A DNA stretch of 64,000 bases, taken from assembly GCA_030323885.1 (NCBI GenBank), contig CM059198.1:78180931-78244930 (forward strand), given 5' to 3'. How positions within the stretch are numbered: the stretch's first letter is position 1; each line of letters opens with the position of its first letter. Position numbers and translations under genes: made by a program. The notes under the pieces were generated by a model. The model had not been told where the DNA came from. It made no database searches and saw only the letters and a list, made by a program, of their open reading frames with translations. This document shows, piece by piece, positions 33,940-43,214 of this stretch. The DNA comes from Branchipolynoe longqiensis (lineage: Eukaryota; Annelida; Polychaeta; Phyllodocida; Polynoidae).

Positions 33940-34480
33940 CCACTCCAACAGATAAAAGGAGCGCGCCTCCATGGTCCCAGCCACACCACTCCAGACGCCG
34001 GACCTACGACATCCACTAGCTTTCTCGGCCGCCCACCCACACCAACTATTATGAAATCTGTAGGGTTGAGACGGCCTGATCTTCTGTTATTGTTATTCTG
34101 CGTTGTCCTCACTAATTGATTTCACATGATTGATTGAACTACCTTACTGTAACGATTAGCTTCCCTTATATTGTATTCGCCTTCACTGTTCTTCTGAGAT
34201 GTTTGTAATGATCCTACCTTATTGACCCCAACTTTGAAACCTTATGTTATTGCACCTGTGATCCTCATTTGTCTACCTGTACGAGATCAACCCTCTAACT
34301 GATTGCTGCTATTGAATATGTAACCATTCTCCTTCTTGTGGCCCGCAGGCGCTGAATCAATTCCATTTCATGTAGTCCCTTGTCGTGTTGTGAATTATGC
34401 AAGTATAAATATACGTAAGGGAATTATCATTGTTATTGTTATACTCCTAAGACCAACACTGTTCTGGTGGCGCCACCTGT
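33940..34480 (+). promoter_or_regulatory. Possible LTR/promoter fragment ending at a GTGGCGCCACC motif
   Basis: A TATA-like GATAAAAGGA (33951-33960) follows a palindrome-rich stretch (CTCGCGAG, GTCTCGCCTAGCGAG). Downstream a TTATGCAAGTATAAATA block precedes GGTGGCGCCACC at 34467. A second block, TTATGCGAGTATAAATGAAT, precedes GTGGCGCCACC at 34765. TGG-initial sequence just after an LTR would fit a primer-binding site, but no LTR ends or pol genes are visible. Interpretation is tentative. Confidence 0.25.
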
Positions 34481-35924
34481 GGCTTCCTCGGGTTCACCAG
34501 ATGTAGACTAGTGTCATATATATGAAGAGTTCAGGCACCAATCCCCCTAAACACCGATCCAAAAATGTAGTTGAAGTATTTGGAAAAAAAAAGTAGGAAT
34601 ATAAAAAAGTAAACTTATTGAAGGTTTGATTCCAATGTTTATCTCAATTTGTGGATTGGCGTTTATGGGTGTTTACGTCTGAACTCTTCATGTGTATATG
34701 ATGCATAGCATATTATGCGAGTATAAATGAATGGAAGGTCCTACCAACTCACCAATCTGTACCAGTGGCGCCACCATCGGCCCACCTCTCCACCTGCTGA
34801 TGCAGACCTGTGGCAATCGCAGCAGAGGAATGTTATATAGATCCATATATATATATGTATATACATATGTATAAGACTCCCCTACGAAATGACAAGGAGA
34901 CCAGCCGATTGGGTTGGTTTGTTTATTTGACTCTGGGCTGAGCGATAAATGCCCTACCTAATTCAAAAGCAAAAAACGAGAGGCAACTGATGATTCAAAT
35001 AGCCCGAGAAGCGTTGAACGCCGCTGGGCCCTGTAGGTCCGCAGCAAAGAGGCTGGACGACGGTGGATCACAAATATTAACCCGAGTAGAATCGACTAAT
35101 AAATAATTAAATAATTCTTTGAGCGTTTATATATATATTCTATGCGTATATTAATGAGTGGAAGGCTTAGTTATATATATATATTTGGGTTCATCTCTCG
35201 AATCTGGGTCCCACCTGTTCGGTTTCCACGTTTCGATGCTGATAATTTATTCTTTCATTTATTCATAACAAGTCAATTAATGATTGTGGCTTCTGTATAT
35301 TAAGTATGTTTGTAATGCTACATATATTTAATCTAACCCATACAATATATCAAAAGTATACTTGTATCATTTTGTGCTAAGGTGAAAAAGTGAAAATTGG
35401 CACAATGACACCATGCATTTACACTAACTTTCGTTCAATTTATGTTCACCTTTTTTCTTGTAAGATATAATTGTGTTTGCTTCACTGGAATCAGTAAAAT
35501 GTCGGTTGAATTTGTTGTGTACGTTAACATGATGTTCTGGATGTGTGTTTGGTTTCTATGTTACACAAAGTGATATAAAAGTATGGCTCAATTTGTATGA
35601 CATCTAAATCAAACAGTGAAATAGGTGTGTTCAACTCGTTGGAGCATATCGCGGTCTCCAATGCGTTACCATGTGTTTCTACAATGATTCATTTTCATTT
35701 CTAATGAGTGCTGCTAGCCTCCAGACGACATACCACCCTGTTGTGGAAAAGGTCATAAGCAAAGTGAACTCATTACGAACTCAAGACGCGCGTGTTAACT
35801 TCATGTCTGCTGGGTGCCGGGCCATGTCGGCATCTCAGGAAATGGGCGTGCCTGCCCGGCTGTGTGGAAGGTTCTGAACTGTGGCATTGCACCATGTCTG
35901 ATACCTCCACTCCGATCTAAGACC
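34481..35924. other. No gene seen
   Basis: AT-rich sequence with TA-microsatellite scraps near 34845 and 35130-35190. Short frames only. Confidence 0.5.
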
Positions 35925-36355
35925 ACTCCTTTGAACTCATACCAAGTCATACAGCGCGCACTCATGGCAACTTTATAGTGCTTCCCCACTCGGAGATCAG
36001 GCCACTGGCACCATTCCCCAATAGTTGTACAATCCGATGGTTTTTATGTCATGCCATATATGTTAGATATATATGTCTAAGGAAATCACAGGGCATTGTG
36101 GCCGAATCGCTAAAACGCGGGCCTCGCATGCGGGAGAATGGGAAATCGGCTCCTAGGCGAGTCAAACTAATGATTTATCAAATAAAATTGATACTGGTCG
36201 ATTTATAGTGCCTCCAGCACCATGACCCGATATAACACTCAATAACATTATCGTGACACTGCGCTAACCAGTCCTTGCCCTATCCTATTAATGCCGAGCG
36301 CCAGACTAGGTAGTGACAAGTATCAATTTTATAAGTGATAGGTTTGACTGGACGG
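35925..36355 (-). mobile_element. SINE-G (minus) with a second SINE-G head inserted in plus orientation
   Basis: 35940-36015 is the reverse of the body (GCGCACTCATGGCAACTTTA to GGAGATCAGGCC). 36085-36200 is a plus-strand head (GTGGCCGAATCGCTAAAACG, AGTCAAACTAATGA, AAATTGATACTGGTCG). 36200-36355 is reverse body again (CAATAACATTATCGTGACAC, CCAGTCCTTGCCCTATCC, TATCAATTTTATAAGTGATA). This is one SINE nested in another. Confidence 0.72.
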
Positions 36356-36356
36356 G

Positions 36357-36742
36357 GACCCAAACTCCCACCCACCACTCTACTACCCTATACTACCATA
36401 TACTACCCTCTGCTACCCTCTGCTACCCTCTACTACCCTCTGCTACCATATACTACCCTCTGCTACCCTCTGCTACCCTCTACTACTGTTTGCTACCCTC
36501 TACTCCCCTCTGCTTTCTCTACTCCCTTCTGCTTTCTCTACTACCCTCTGCTGTCCTCTACTACCCTCTACTACCATATACTATCCTCTACTACCCTCTG
36601 CTACCCTCGACTACCCTTTGTTACCCAGTACTGCCCTCTGCTACCCTATGTCCTCTACTACCCTCTGCTACCCTATAATACCCTATGTTACCCTATACTA
36701 CCCTCTACTACCCTCTACTACACTCTGCTGTCCTCTACTACC
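36357..36742. repeat. CTACCCTCTA/CTACCCTCTG array, left part
   Basis: 10-bp units of CTACCCTCTA, CTACCCTCTG and CTACCATATA. It stops at 36742 where the LINE poly(A) (plus-strand T run) begins and resumes beyond the LINE at 43199. Leu/Pro/Thr/Tyr-rich frames are artefacts. Confidence 0.95.
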
Positions 36743-37427
36743 TTTTTTTTTGTGGTAAATATGTTTATTCTGCTGAATAAGTCTTTTGTCAGTGCCGAAG
36801 CACTGGTCTTCCAGCCATTTTTCAATTCAGTGTCATTTACACAAAAGGTATATAGAATAAGGTGTACAATACCTGTTGAATAGACAATTTGCACCATGTA
36901 ACACAATGCAATTCTGAAACCCAAAAGTTCCATAACAATATGGCACAGTAGTGTCACATAACTAGATCAATATTAGTCAGATCAATGTGAGTATCTACAT
37001 AGTATTCAGAATGTAAGCAGAAGCCATCTTCTGTATTCAGTTGGTAAACCTGTAGTAAGCTTTAATGTTCAGTTGCAGTTAGGCAAGCGGTATATAAATG
37101 TTGGTTTGTTAGGAAAATTCTAGTGTAACTCTAATGAAGCTAGTTATGTGAGTTTATGAATTATGTTGTTGGGGTGGAGTTGTTAATAATACACTGGACC
37201 ATCTGTGACCATTGAAGCAGTGGGACCAATCCCAGTGCATTTAGGTCTTAAAGTTTACATTTTTACCTGGACTGTCTCTGTCATCGTATATGGTTGACTG
37301 GAGATAACAGAGTAGCAGCAACAAATTAAGAAAAAAGAAAAGTGGGGGGTGGGGGGGGGGGTGAGAAACCGAGGCTGAGGGTTTGGTGGTCTGCCACTTA
37401 CTGTATGGTGACGCCATGGAACATACT
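36743..37427 (-). other. LINE 3' UTR and terminal hairpins
   Basis: About 680 bp after the RT stop. It contains a poly-C run on the minus strand (near 37345-37360). The last ~70 nt hold a GGCTGGAAGACCAG block, then the two hairpins, and end in ATTTACCAC plus A9. The terminal block recurs in truncated copies near 14340, 14630, 21890 and 32440. Confidence 0.8.
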
Positions 37428-39578
37428 TTACTGCAACTGCATAAGGGCCTGCCCAATCCGATGTACTCTTAGTGAGTTTTTAAATTCTAGGTAAGATGAC
37501 GCTGCCCTGGTTCTGGTTGGTAGGTTGTTCCACATCATGCTGCCTTTGTAAATTGGTGCTTTAATTAGTTTGTTTGTGGAAGGCTTGGGGACTTTGAGTA
37601 GAGTGGAATCTGCCCGTCTAGTATTTCTTTTTGTGTTTTCTATATATTGGGTATCTCTGGCTCTTCTGTACATAAGTGATAGGAGATGTGAATCTCTTCT
37701 AACCATTAGGTAATCTAGGTTTGCTTTGTCATGCATTTCCTGTACACTTAGTGTTTTGCCCCAATAAATTGTTCTTAACGCCCGGTTTTGGATCCTTTGT
37801 AGCTTAGTCAGTTGCTGCTTTGTGAGCAATCCGTAAATTATATCATTATAGTCTATTATTGGTAGAACTGTTGATTTATACAGCAGTAGGGCAGTGTTTT
37901 CGCTTATGAAGCTCCGCATCTTCCTGATTGTAGTCATTTTTAGTGCCAATGATTGAGTTAGTCTAGCCAGCTGTTGATTCCCATTTAAGGTAGAATCAAT
38001 CACTGTTCCTAAATACTTGTATGCACTTGCCTCCTTAATTTGATTTCCGCCAATATGCAGTGTTATGGGTTGTGCCCTTGCCTTCCTTGCTTTGGTGCCA
38101 TAAATGACAAACTCAGTTTTATTGGTGTTAAGGGATAGTTTGTTTTCACTACACCACAGGTTAACCCAGGTCAGCACTGTCCGAACCTGATCGGTTGCTA
38201 TTTGGAAATCTTTATTGTGTACTGTGAGTGCTGCATCGTCTGCAAATAATGTGAATGTTGCATCCTCTGATACTTGGGGTAAATCATTTATAAAGATTAA
38301 AAACAGAAGGGGGCCCAGGGTTGAACCCTGAGGAACTCCAGTTTTAATAGTCCTGATGGTTGACACAGTGTCATTAAGTTTTGTGCATTGTTTCCTATTA
38401 GTTAAGTAGTTGGCCATGAATGTACAGGTTTTCTTCCCCAATCCTGCTTTCTGGATTTTCTGCAATAGTATTCTATGGTCAATTGTATCGAAAGCTTTTT
38501 TGAAGTCGAGGTATACTGCAATTGTTAGTTCACCTTTGTCCATGTTGGTCAATAACTCATCCATAAGAGAGGCCAATGCCCTAGTTGTTGATCTGTCTTT
38601 TCTAAATCCATTTTCTTGAGTGGTTAGGTAATTTGAAGACTCTAAAAATGTTTTTATCTCATCATGTATTATTTGTTCTATGATTTTGCCAGGAAGAGGG
38701 AGAATAGATATTGGGCGCAACTCACTACAGTATCTTGGGTTATTGGTCTTTGGAATGGGTGAAACAGTAGCTAGTTTCCAGCTTTCCGGAAAAATACCAG
38801 TGTTGACCACTAGGTTATACAGGTAAGTGAATTCATTTATAAGTGCAGTAATTGAAACCTTCATTAGGGCTGAGCTGATGTCTTTAATGCCAGATGACTT
38901 ATAGGCTGATACAGCATTGACCTTTCTGAGGATTTGCTCCTGTGTTATCTCAGTCAAATCATACGTCTGCTCATTGGTGGTGACCGTGTAGGTGTCCTGA
39001 CTATCTACAGCCTGGTCAAACTTTCTGGCAAGATTCTCACCTACATCAATAAAGTAGTTGTTAATCTCTTCTGCCAGGAGGCTATCTAGTATTCTCTCCC
39101 CGTTGTCCTCGTTACTAAGGTTGCTGATAATGGATTTTCCTTCTGGGTTATTTTGTTGCAGTTCATGCCAGAGTCTCTTAGGATTTTGCTTATACTTATT
39201 TATCTGGTCTAAACAGTGCCTAGACTTGGCTTTTCGCACCTCGTTTCTGGCCTTCCTGACCATACATTCAGCTATAAATTGATCCCCAGGGTCTCTTGTT
39301 ATATCTGATTTCCGAATGAAATAATCTCTGTCCTGTTGTAATTCTAGCAGTTCATTGTTCAAATAACCAGCTGTTTTGTTTCTTATGTCAAGTCTAACCA
39401 GGGGACAGTGTTTGTTTGCAGCATTGACAATCAATTCTTGTATCATATCCCAGCATTTGTTTGGATCTTCCTCTGATAGTAGGTCTGCTGTATTGTTTTC
39501 CCTCAAAGTGGCTGCTAGATCATTAAAGTTACAATTCCTGTAGGTGCGTGCCCCAGTAGATGGTGGTTCTTTTGTCAT
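37428..39578 (-). CDS. LINE ORF2, reverse transcriptase part
   Basis: Encodes the polymerase that would copy the element RNA by target-primed reverse transcription in the nucleus. The 716-codon frame has an N-terminal linker (1-260) and RT domain (about 265-510). Visible motifs are SPIPK near 273, RPISILP near 288, the palm aspartate block VYLDFKKAFDTIDH (355-368), GVPQGSTLGPLLF (413-425), the catalytic FADD (445-448), NKTEF and YKYLG. A C-terminal ~200 residues follow, with no RNase H. The first ~10 codons overlap the endonuclease frame. They are not a true start: the protein should be continuous with the endonuclease, and a one-base frameshift at 39529-39578 separates the two. All catalytic residues are present and there is no internal stop, so the copy is young. 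Clade assignment (L2 versus CR1 versus Rex1) needs a tree. Confidence 0.93.
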   Translation of the reverse strand: MTKEPPSTGARTYRNCNFNDLAATLRENNTADLLSEEDPNKCWDMIQELIVNAANKHCPLVRLDIRNKTAGYLNNELLELQQDRDYFIRKSDITRDPGDQFIAECMVRKARNEVRKAKSRHCLDQINKYKQNPKRLWHELQQNNPEGKSIISNLSNEDNGERILDSLLAEEINNYFIDVGENLARKFDQAVDSQDTYTVTTNEQTYDLTEITQEQILRKVNAVSAYKSSGIKDISSALMKVSITALINEFTYLYNLVVNTGIFPESWKLATVSPIPKTNNPRYCSELRPISILPLPGKIIEQIIHDEIKTFLESSNYLTTQENGFRKDRSTTRALASLMDELLTNMDKGELTIAVYLDFKKAFDTIDHRILLQKIQKAGLGKKTCTFMANYLTNRKQCTKLNDTVSTIRTIKTGVPQGSTLGPLLFLIFINDLPQVSEDATFTLFADDAALTVHNKDFQIATDQVRTVLTWVNLWCSENKLSLNTNKTEFVIYGTKARKARAQPITLHIGGNQIKEASAYKYLGTVIDSTLNGNQQLARLTQSLALKMTTIRKMRSFISENTALLLYKSTVLPIIDYNDIIYGLLTKQQLTKLQRIQNRALRTIYWGKTLSVQEMHDKANLDYLMVRRDSHLLSLMYRRARDTQYIENTKRNTRRADSTLLKVPKPSTNKLIKAPIYKGSMMWNNLPTRTRAASSYLEFKNSLRVHRIGQALMQLQ

Positions 39579-40341
39579 TTCTGGGCTTTTTCTTTATTAT
39601 ATATATTGGTTTATGGTCGCATATATTGTAGTTCAATACACCCGATTTTGTACAGTACTTGATATTAGTGAAAGCAAGGTCTATTGTTTTTTGTGTGGTC
39701 CTTGTTACTCTAGTCGGTTGTTTAATTACTTGCTGGAGTTCATGTTCTGCCGCAAATTGTTTCATATAGCCTGCAGGTGGGTGCCTCTTAGTGCTGTAGT
39801 CAATGTTAAAATCACCAATTAGGAGCACTTCATACTTATTAATGTCTGGGATCTGATTCATTGACATGCTTATTTGCTCTATTGCTTCATTTATGTTTCC
39901 ATTTGGAGGTCTGTAGATGTTACCTATTAATATTCTTTTTGTGTAGGGTCTAGTTATGACTGCCCATTGGAGTTCAATGTTTGGATTAGAGCAATTTTGT
40001 TCCAAATACTTGTCTGCATCCACGTGCAGGTCAGTCCTGCAATAGATCCCTAAACCTCCACCATTCTTGACCTGACCACTTTGTAGTTTTGTCTTCCTAT
40101 CAGCTCTAAGAAACCGGTAATTAGGGATTGATGTTAACTTTGACTCCATAGATTTATTGAGCCATGTCTCAGATATTGTGAATATATCAAACCCTGATCT
40201 TGGTAGGTCTAGTCTTAGTTGTTCTATCTTATGGGTTAAGCTGCGTACATTCAGGTGTCCAATCTTAAATCCAGGGAGGCCCTTTAAAGCGCTTAGAGGA
40301 AGCTTGCCTTCCTGACAGCACCTGTTTTGTTTATCCTCCAA
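39529..40341 (-). CDS. LINE ORF2, APE-type endonuclease part
   Basis: AP-endonuclease-like nuclease that nicks target DNA to prime reverse transcription. It begins near MEDKQN and runs 270 codons. Motifs in order: HLNVRSL (Asn31), SETWL (Glu58), GGGLGIY (94-100), IYRPPNG (142-148), GDFN (176-179, catalytic Asp and Asn), IDLAFTN (near 225) and CDHKPI (near 243-248, catalytic Asp-His). All expected catalytic residues are present. The frame ends in a short out-of-phase tail and the continuation is in the RT frame, displaced by one base. This is either a real inactivating indel or a sequencing error in a low-complexity codon run; programmed shifting is less likely. The true upstream start may lie a little earlier. 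Confidence 0.92.
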   Translation of the reverse strand: MEDKQNRCCQEGKLPLSALKGLPGFKIGHLNVRSLTHKIEQLRLDLPRSGFDIFTISETWLNKSMESKLTSIPNYRFLRADRKTKLQSGQVKNGGGLGIYCRTDLHVDADKYLEQNCSNPNIELQWAVITRPYTKRILIGNIYRPPNGNINEAIEQISMSMNQIPDINKYEVLLIGDFNIDYSTKRHPPAGYMKQFAAEHELQQVIKQPTRVTRTTQKTIDLAFTNIKYCTKSGVLNYNICDHKPIYIIKKKPRNDKRTTIYWGTHLQEL

Positions 40342-42007
40342 TTTCCCTCAGCATAGTTCTCAACCCCCAAGTCCCGGCGCCCCAATGCCCCAACAAATAT
40401 AAGTTTACATGAATTAATTAGGTTTCCAGTCAACCAGTGTTTTAAAGTAGGTCCAGTTTCCCTAGACCACAGCCAGCCAGTCCCACATTGGAGTGTGGAA
40501 ACTACCAATGTAGTAACTCCATTGGCCATCCTATTGTTGTATTAGTATTAATTAGTGCTCTAAGGTTAACACTAATCAGACAATTCCAAGCTGGAGAATC
40601 CGTGTGAGTTTTGCATGTCTCTCTTCAATTATAGTGTAAACTGTTAATATGTCATTGTTTGAGCATGTCTATAAGTTTAGTGCTAGCATACAGAATGGTG
40701 GGGGCCTGATATCCTCTTTGACACTAATTCTAACAGGCATGCATTGGATTGGTTAGTGGATAATGGGTCGGTAGAAAATGGATGGACCAGACTATGTGTA
40801 TCTCTGAAGTCTGGAGACAATAGCCAATCAATGAACAGTTGTCAGGAGTGGCACAATGTAGTCCAAGTAATCTTTGTCTTAGGTAGTGAGCACATAGTCT
40901 GCCAGCCAACCAGCTGACACACTAGTGGTATGCAGCATGGTTGAGTATGTGTCGGTTAGTTGAGGTTAGTGCTTTGATTTCCATGAGGTGCCAGGGGGGG
41001 GGGGTAAGAGAGTCCCTGCACGCATCCATAGATAGTCACTGGTTACAAGTTAGATAATGGGTTTTGATTTCAGACCAGCGGCTCAGACTGTGGTACTAGA
41101 TTAGTGCAAGTTGTCAGCCAGTGCAAACATGAACACTCGTGTGTGTGCACTGAAGAGCATGTGACTGCCATCTGACATTTGCCTATATAGAGGATCCAGA
41201 CGAAAAACGTGGCACACATGCAAGTCCAGGGCCCTGATAAAACCATGTGTGACAAATTCAACTCCAGTCGATAATGGTTACAGACAAATCCCTATGGATG
41301 TGCCCCGTCACACTATTGCGGGACCAAGTGAGCATCCACTCTCACAGAGATGAACAGCTCTAAACAATATATACATGTATATGCACACAACATACATATG
41401 AGCATAGACACACACATACATGCACATACATACACAGTCACACAAAGAACATCTGTAACGAGAAACCAATAAACAGCTGCAAGCAATATGGAAGCACAAC
41501 ATAAGTCCAGAACCTCAGTGACAGAGGAAGAATGTTCCCAAGGCAGGACTAAGTCAGCCTATATATATTCATAATCATGAAGACTTTAAGGTAGGTCTGG
41601 GAAAGCCTATACGCAGAGTCTTGAACACACAAAGGGCCAATTTTCCACATCCACACTCGTATGCATGTGAGGAGCCGCCGATAAGGATCAGGATGGTATG
41701 CTCAAAGTGTATCCCATGAGGGGGGTAGGCAAGCTCATGCCCATAACCATGACCACCCAATGGGATGTGCCCATACCCCTTCATATTCAGGGAGCAATTG
41801 ACAAAGAAGCCACAGAATAGTCCGAGATCAGGATGGCATGCACAAAATGTGCCCAAGGCAGGCAAGCAAGCCTGACAAGGAGTCCAGGATGTAGTCCAAC
41901 ATCGATGCATAGGCAGTGCGTGTCCAATCCCGCACCAGGAATCCAGGAGTCATCAGACTGGAGTGCAGTTCCAGGTGCAGTTCCAGGGTAATCCCGCATA
42001 CAGTGGG
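40342..42007 (-). other. Inter-ORF region of the LINE
   Basis: About 1.67 kb between ORF1 and ORF2 without a convincing frame. It is unusually long for a two-ORF LINE. It holds a G homopolymer (40992-41004), a CACATA-rich stretch (41380-41440) and a diverged ~45-bp duplication (GATCAGGATGG near 41688 and 41830). It could be decayed coding sequence, an internal regulatory segment or a separate insertion. A 78-codon frame (40293-40529) just upstream of the endonuclease is unconvincing. Confidence 0.6.
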
Positions 42008-43126
42008 TCAGCATTTAGACTGACGGGAGGCAATAAGATCTTTGCGCTTAGCAGCCAATGCCAGGCCTAACTTATTAAGTCCTTTGTATGTTTTATCCCG
42101 TACCTCCCGACTATGTAGTGTGGCTCCGATTCCATAGTACGAGTTAGAAGTGGCCTCGTTCAGTGGCATGTCTCCCGTCTCAACCAAAAGCTTTGTTAGT
42201 TGTGGATTTTGATCAAATTTCTCACTAATAACCAATGCCAGCACTTCGTCACGTTTAGCACGCCACTCCGGTGACTCTATAAGCTGATCTGTTATGCGCT
42301 TGGCCTCCAGCGGGGTTGGTGTCAGGCCAATCTGTTCAAGGCGGTCCGTGTCATTAGCCATTTTGCATTTGATTGCCTGGAACATGTGTTCTGCTGTTAG
42401 GTATGCAACTCCTTCATGCAGAATGGGAGACCGGGCAAAATTGGATAGGTAGGAATGTTCAGAGTGGAAATAAATCTGTCCGTCCCTGCTTACTGTTTTT
42501 GCTTTGGCCAGCAAAATCTGGGGTGGGAGGGAGCTGAGTTCGGTGTGTCTGTACTTACGGCCATCAATGATGACACCATCTCCATGTACTCGCACTTCCG
42601 CACCAGCCGATCTGGCAAGTGCTGCAACTGACCTGAACTCGTCTCTCATTTTCCTGGTCAGTTGGGTCACATCATCACCCAGGTAGATACCTCCATATTT
42701 CTCGCTATTCTTCAGCTTGGTTCGTGCAAAATAGAAAGCATTTCTCTCATGTGCATGTTTGAATGTAACCATAATTGGGCGGGTACGGTTGGTAGCCTGC
42801 GACCGGTGAGCCCCGGGGGCCGCCGGCCTCCGCTTCCCGATCCTGTACACTGACAGTACTGCTGGAGGATCATGGGCCATTTCCGGGATGAGATGCGAGG
42901 CCAAGTCTGATACATATTTATAGAGATTTTCTGCTTCCTGTTCTGCTTTACCATCTATCTTGATATTTGTCAGTTTAGCTTGGTTCTCTAGATCATTGAT
43001 TCGGTACTCCAATCTCTTGTTTGACTCTAGAGCAACCGTCAGGCTCTGCTTGGTAAATAATAAAGACCGTCTGTCGGCCTCCTGTTCCTGGCGGTTAGCC
43101 TCCAGAAGGGCTGTTATCTTTGTCAT
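42008..43126 (-). CDS. LINE ORF1 with C-terminal NADAR (YbiA-like) domain
   Basis: A 372-codon frame from the ATG at 43126; the frame is open further to 43180 but that part is a TACCACATG repeat, so the internal ATG is preferred. Residues 1-55 are charged and heptad-like (LESNKRLEYRINDLENQAK), a probable coiled coil for trimerisation. About 55-200 resemble the RRM plus C-terminal nucleic-acid-binding region of L1-type ORF1 proteins (NIKIDG, RPIMVTFKHAHERNAFYFAR, GIYLGDDVTQLTRKMRDE). About 215-365 match NADAR/DUF1768: YFHSEHSYLSNFARSPI, then TAEHMFQAIKC, WRAKRDEVLALVISEKF, LLVETGDMPLNEA and YYGIGA. NADAR proteins include YbiA-type N-glycosidases of riboflavin intermediates and antitoxins that remove ADP-ribose from guanine in DNA. 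The usual Trp-Gly is Tyr-Gly here. The frame is intact. The role in the retrotransposon is unknown; the domain call rests on motif recognition by eye. Confidence 0.85.
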   Translation of the reverse strand: MTKITALLEANRQEQEADRRSLLFTKQSLTVALESNKRLEYRINDLENQAKLTNIKIDGKAEQEAENLYKYVSDLASHLIPEMAHDPPAVLSVYRIGKRRPAAPGAHRSQATNRTRPIMVTFKHAHERNAFYFARTKLKNSEKYGGIYLGDDVTQLTRKMRDEFRSVAALARSAGAEVRVHGDGVIIDGRKYRHTELSSLPPQILLAKAKTVSRDGQIYFHSEHSYLSNFARSPILHEGVAYLTAEHMFQAIKCKMANDTDRLEQIGLTPTPLEAKRITDQLIESPEWRAKRDEVLALVISEKFDQNPQLTKLLVETGDMPLNEATSNSYYGIGATLHSREVRDKTYKGLNKLGLALAAKRKDLIASRQSKC

Positions 43127-43177
43127 ATCAGTGGCATGTACCACATGTAGTTGATAGTACATGTGGTACATGTGGTA

Positions 43178-43214
43178 CATGTAATAGGGGATACCTTCTA
43201 TCCCCTATTACATG
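43178..43214. repeat. Perfect 16-bp hairpin at the LINE 5' junction
   Basis: CATGTAATAGGGGATA (43178-43193), loop CCTTC, then TATCCCCTATTACATG (43199-43214). It lies between the ORF1 leader repeat (TGTGGTACA)n and the resumption of the CTACCCTC array, so it marks or lies very near the element's 5' boundary. Confidence 0.97.

Larger units (their letters stand above)
36743..43177 (-). mobile_element. L2/CR1-like LINE, ~6.4 kb, inserted in the CTACCCTC array
   Basis: Minus-strand order is ORF1 (43126-42008), spacer (42007-40342), endonuclease (40341-39529), reverse transcriptase (39578-37428), 3' UTR and a 9-bp A run. There is no RNase H domain, which fits the L2/CR1/Rex-like group. The 3' end carries two hairpins: CAGTGC-TTCG-GCACTG and TTATTC-AGCA-GAATAA. 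The same array flanks both sides, so the element landed inside it. A target duplication cannot be recognised in repetitive flanks. The copy appears full length or nearly so, with one frameshift in ORF2. Confidence 0.9.
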
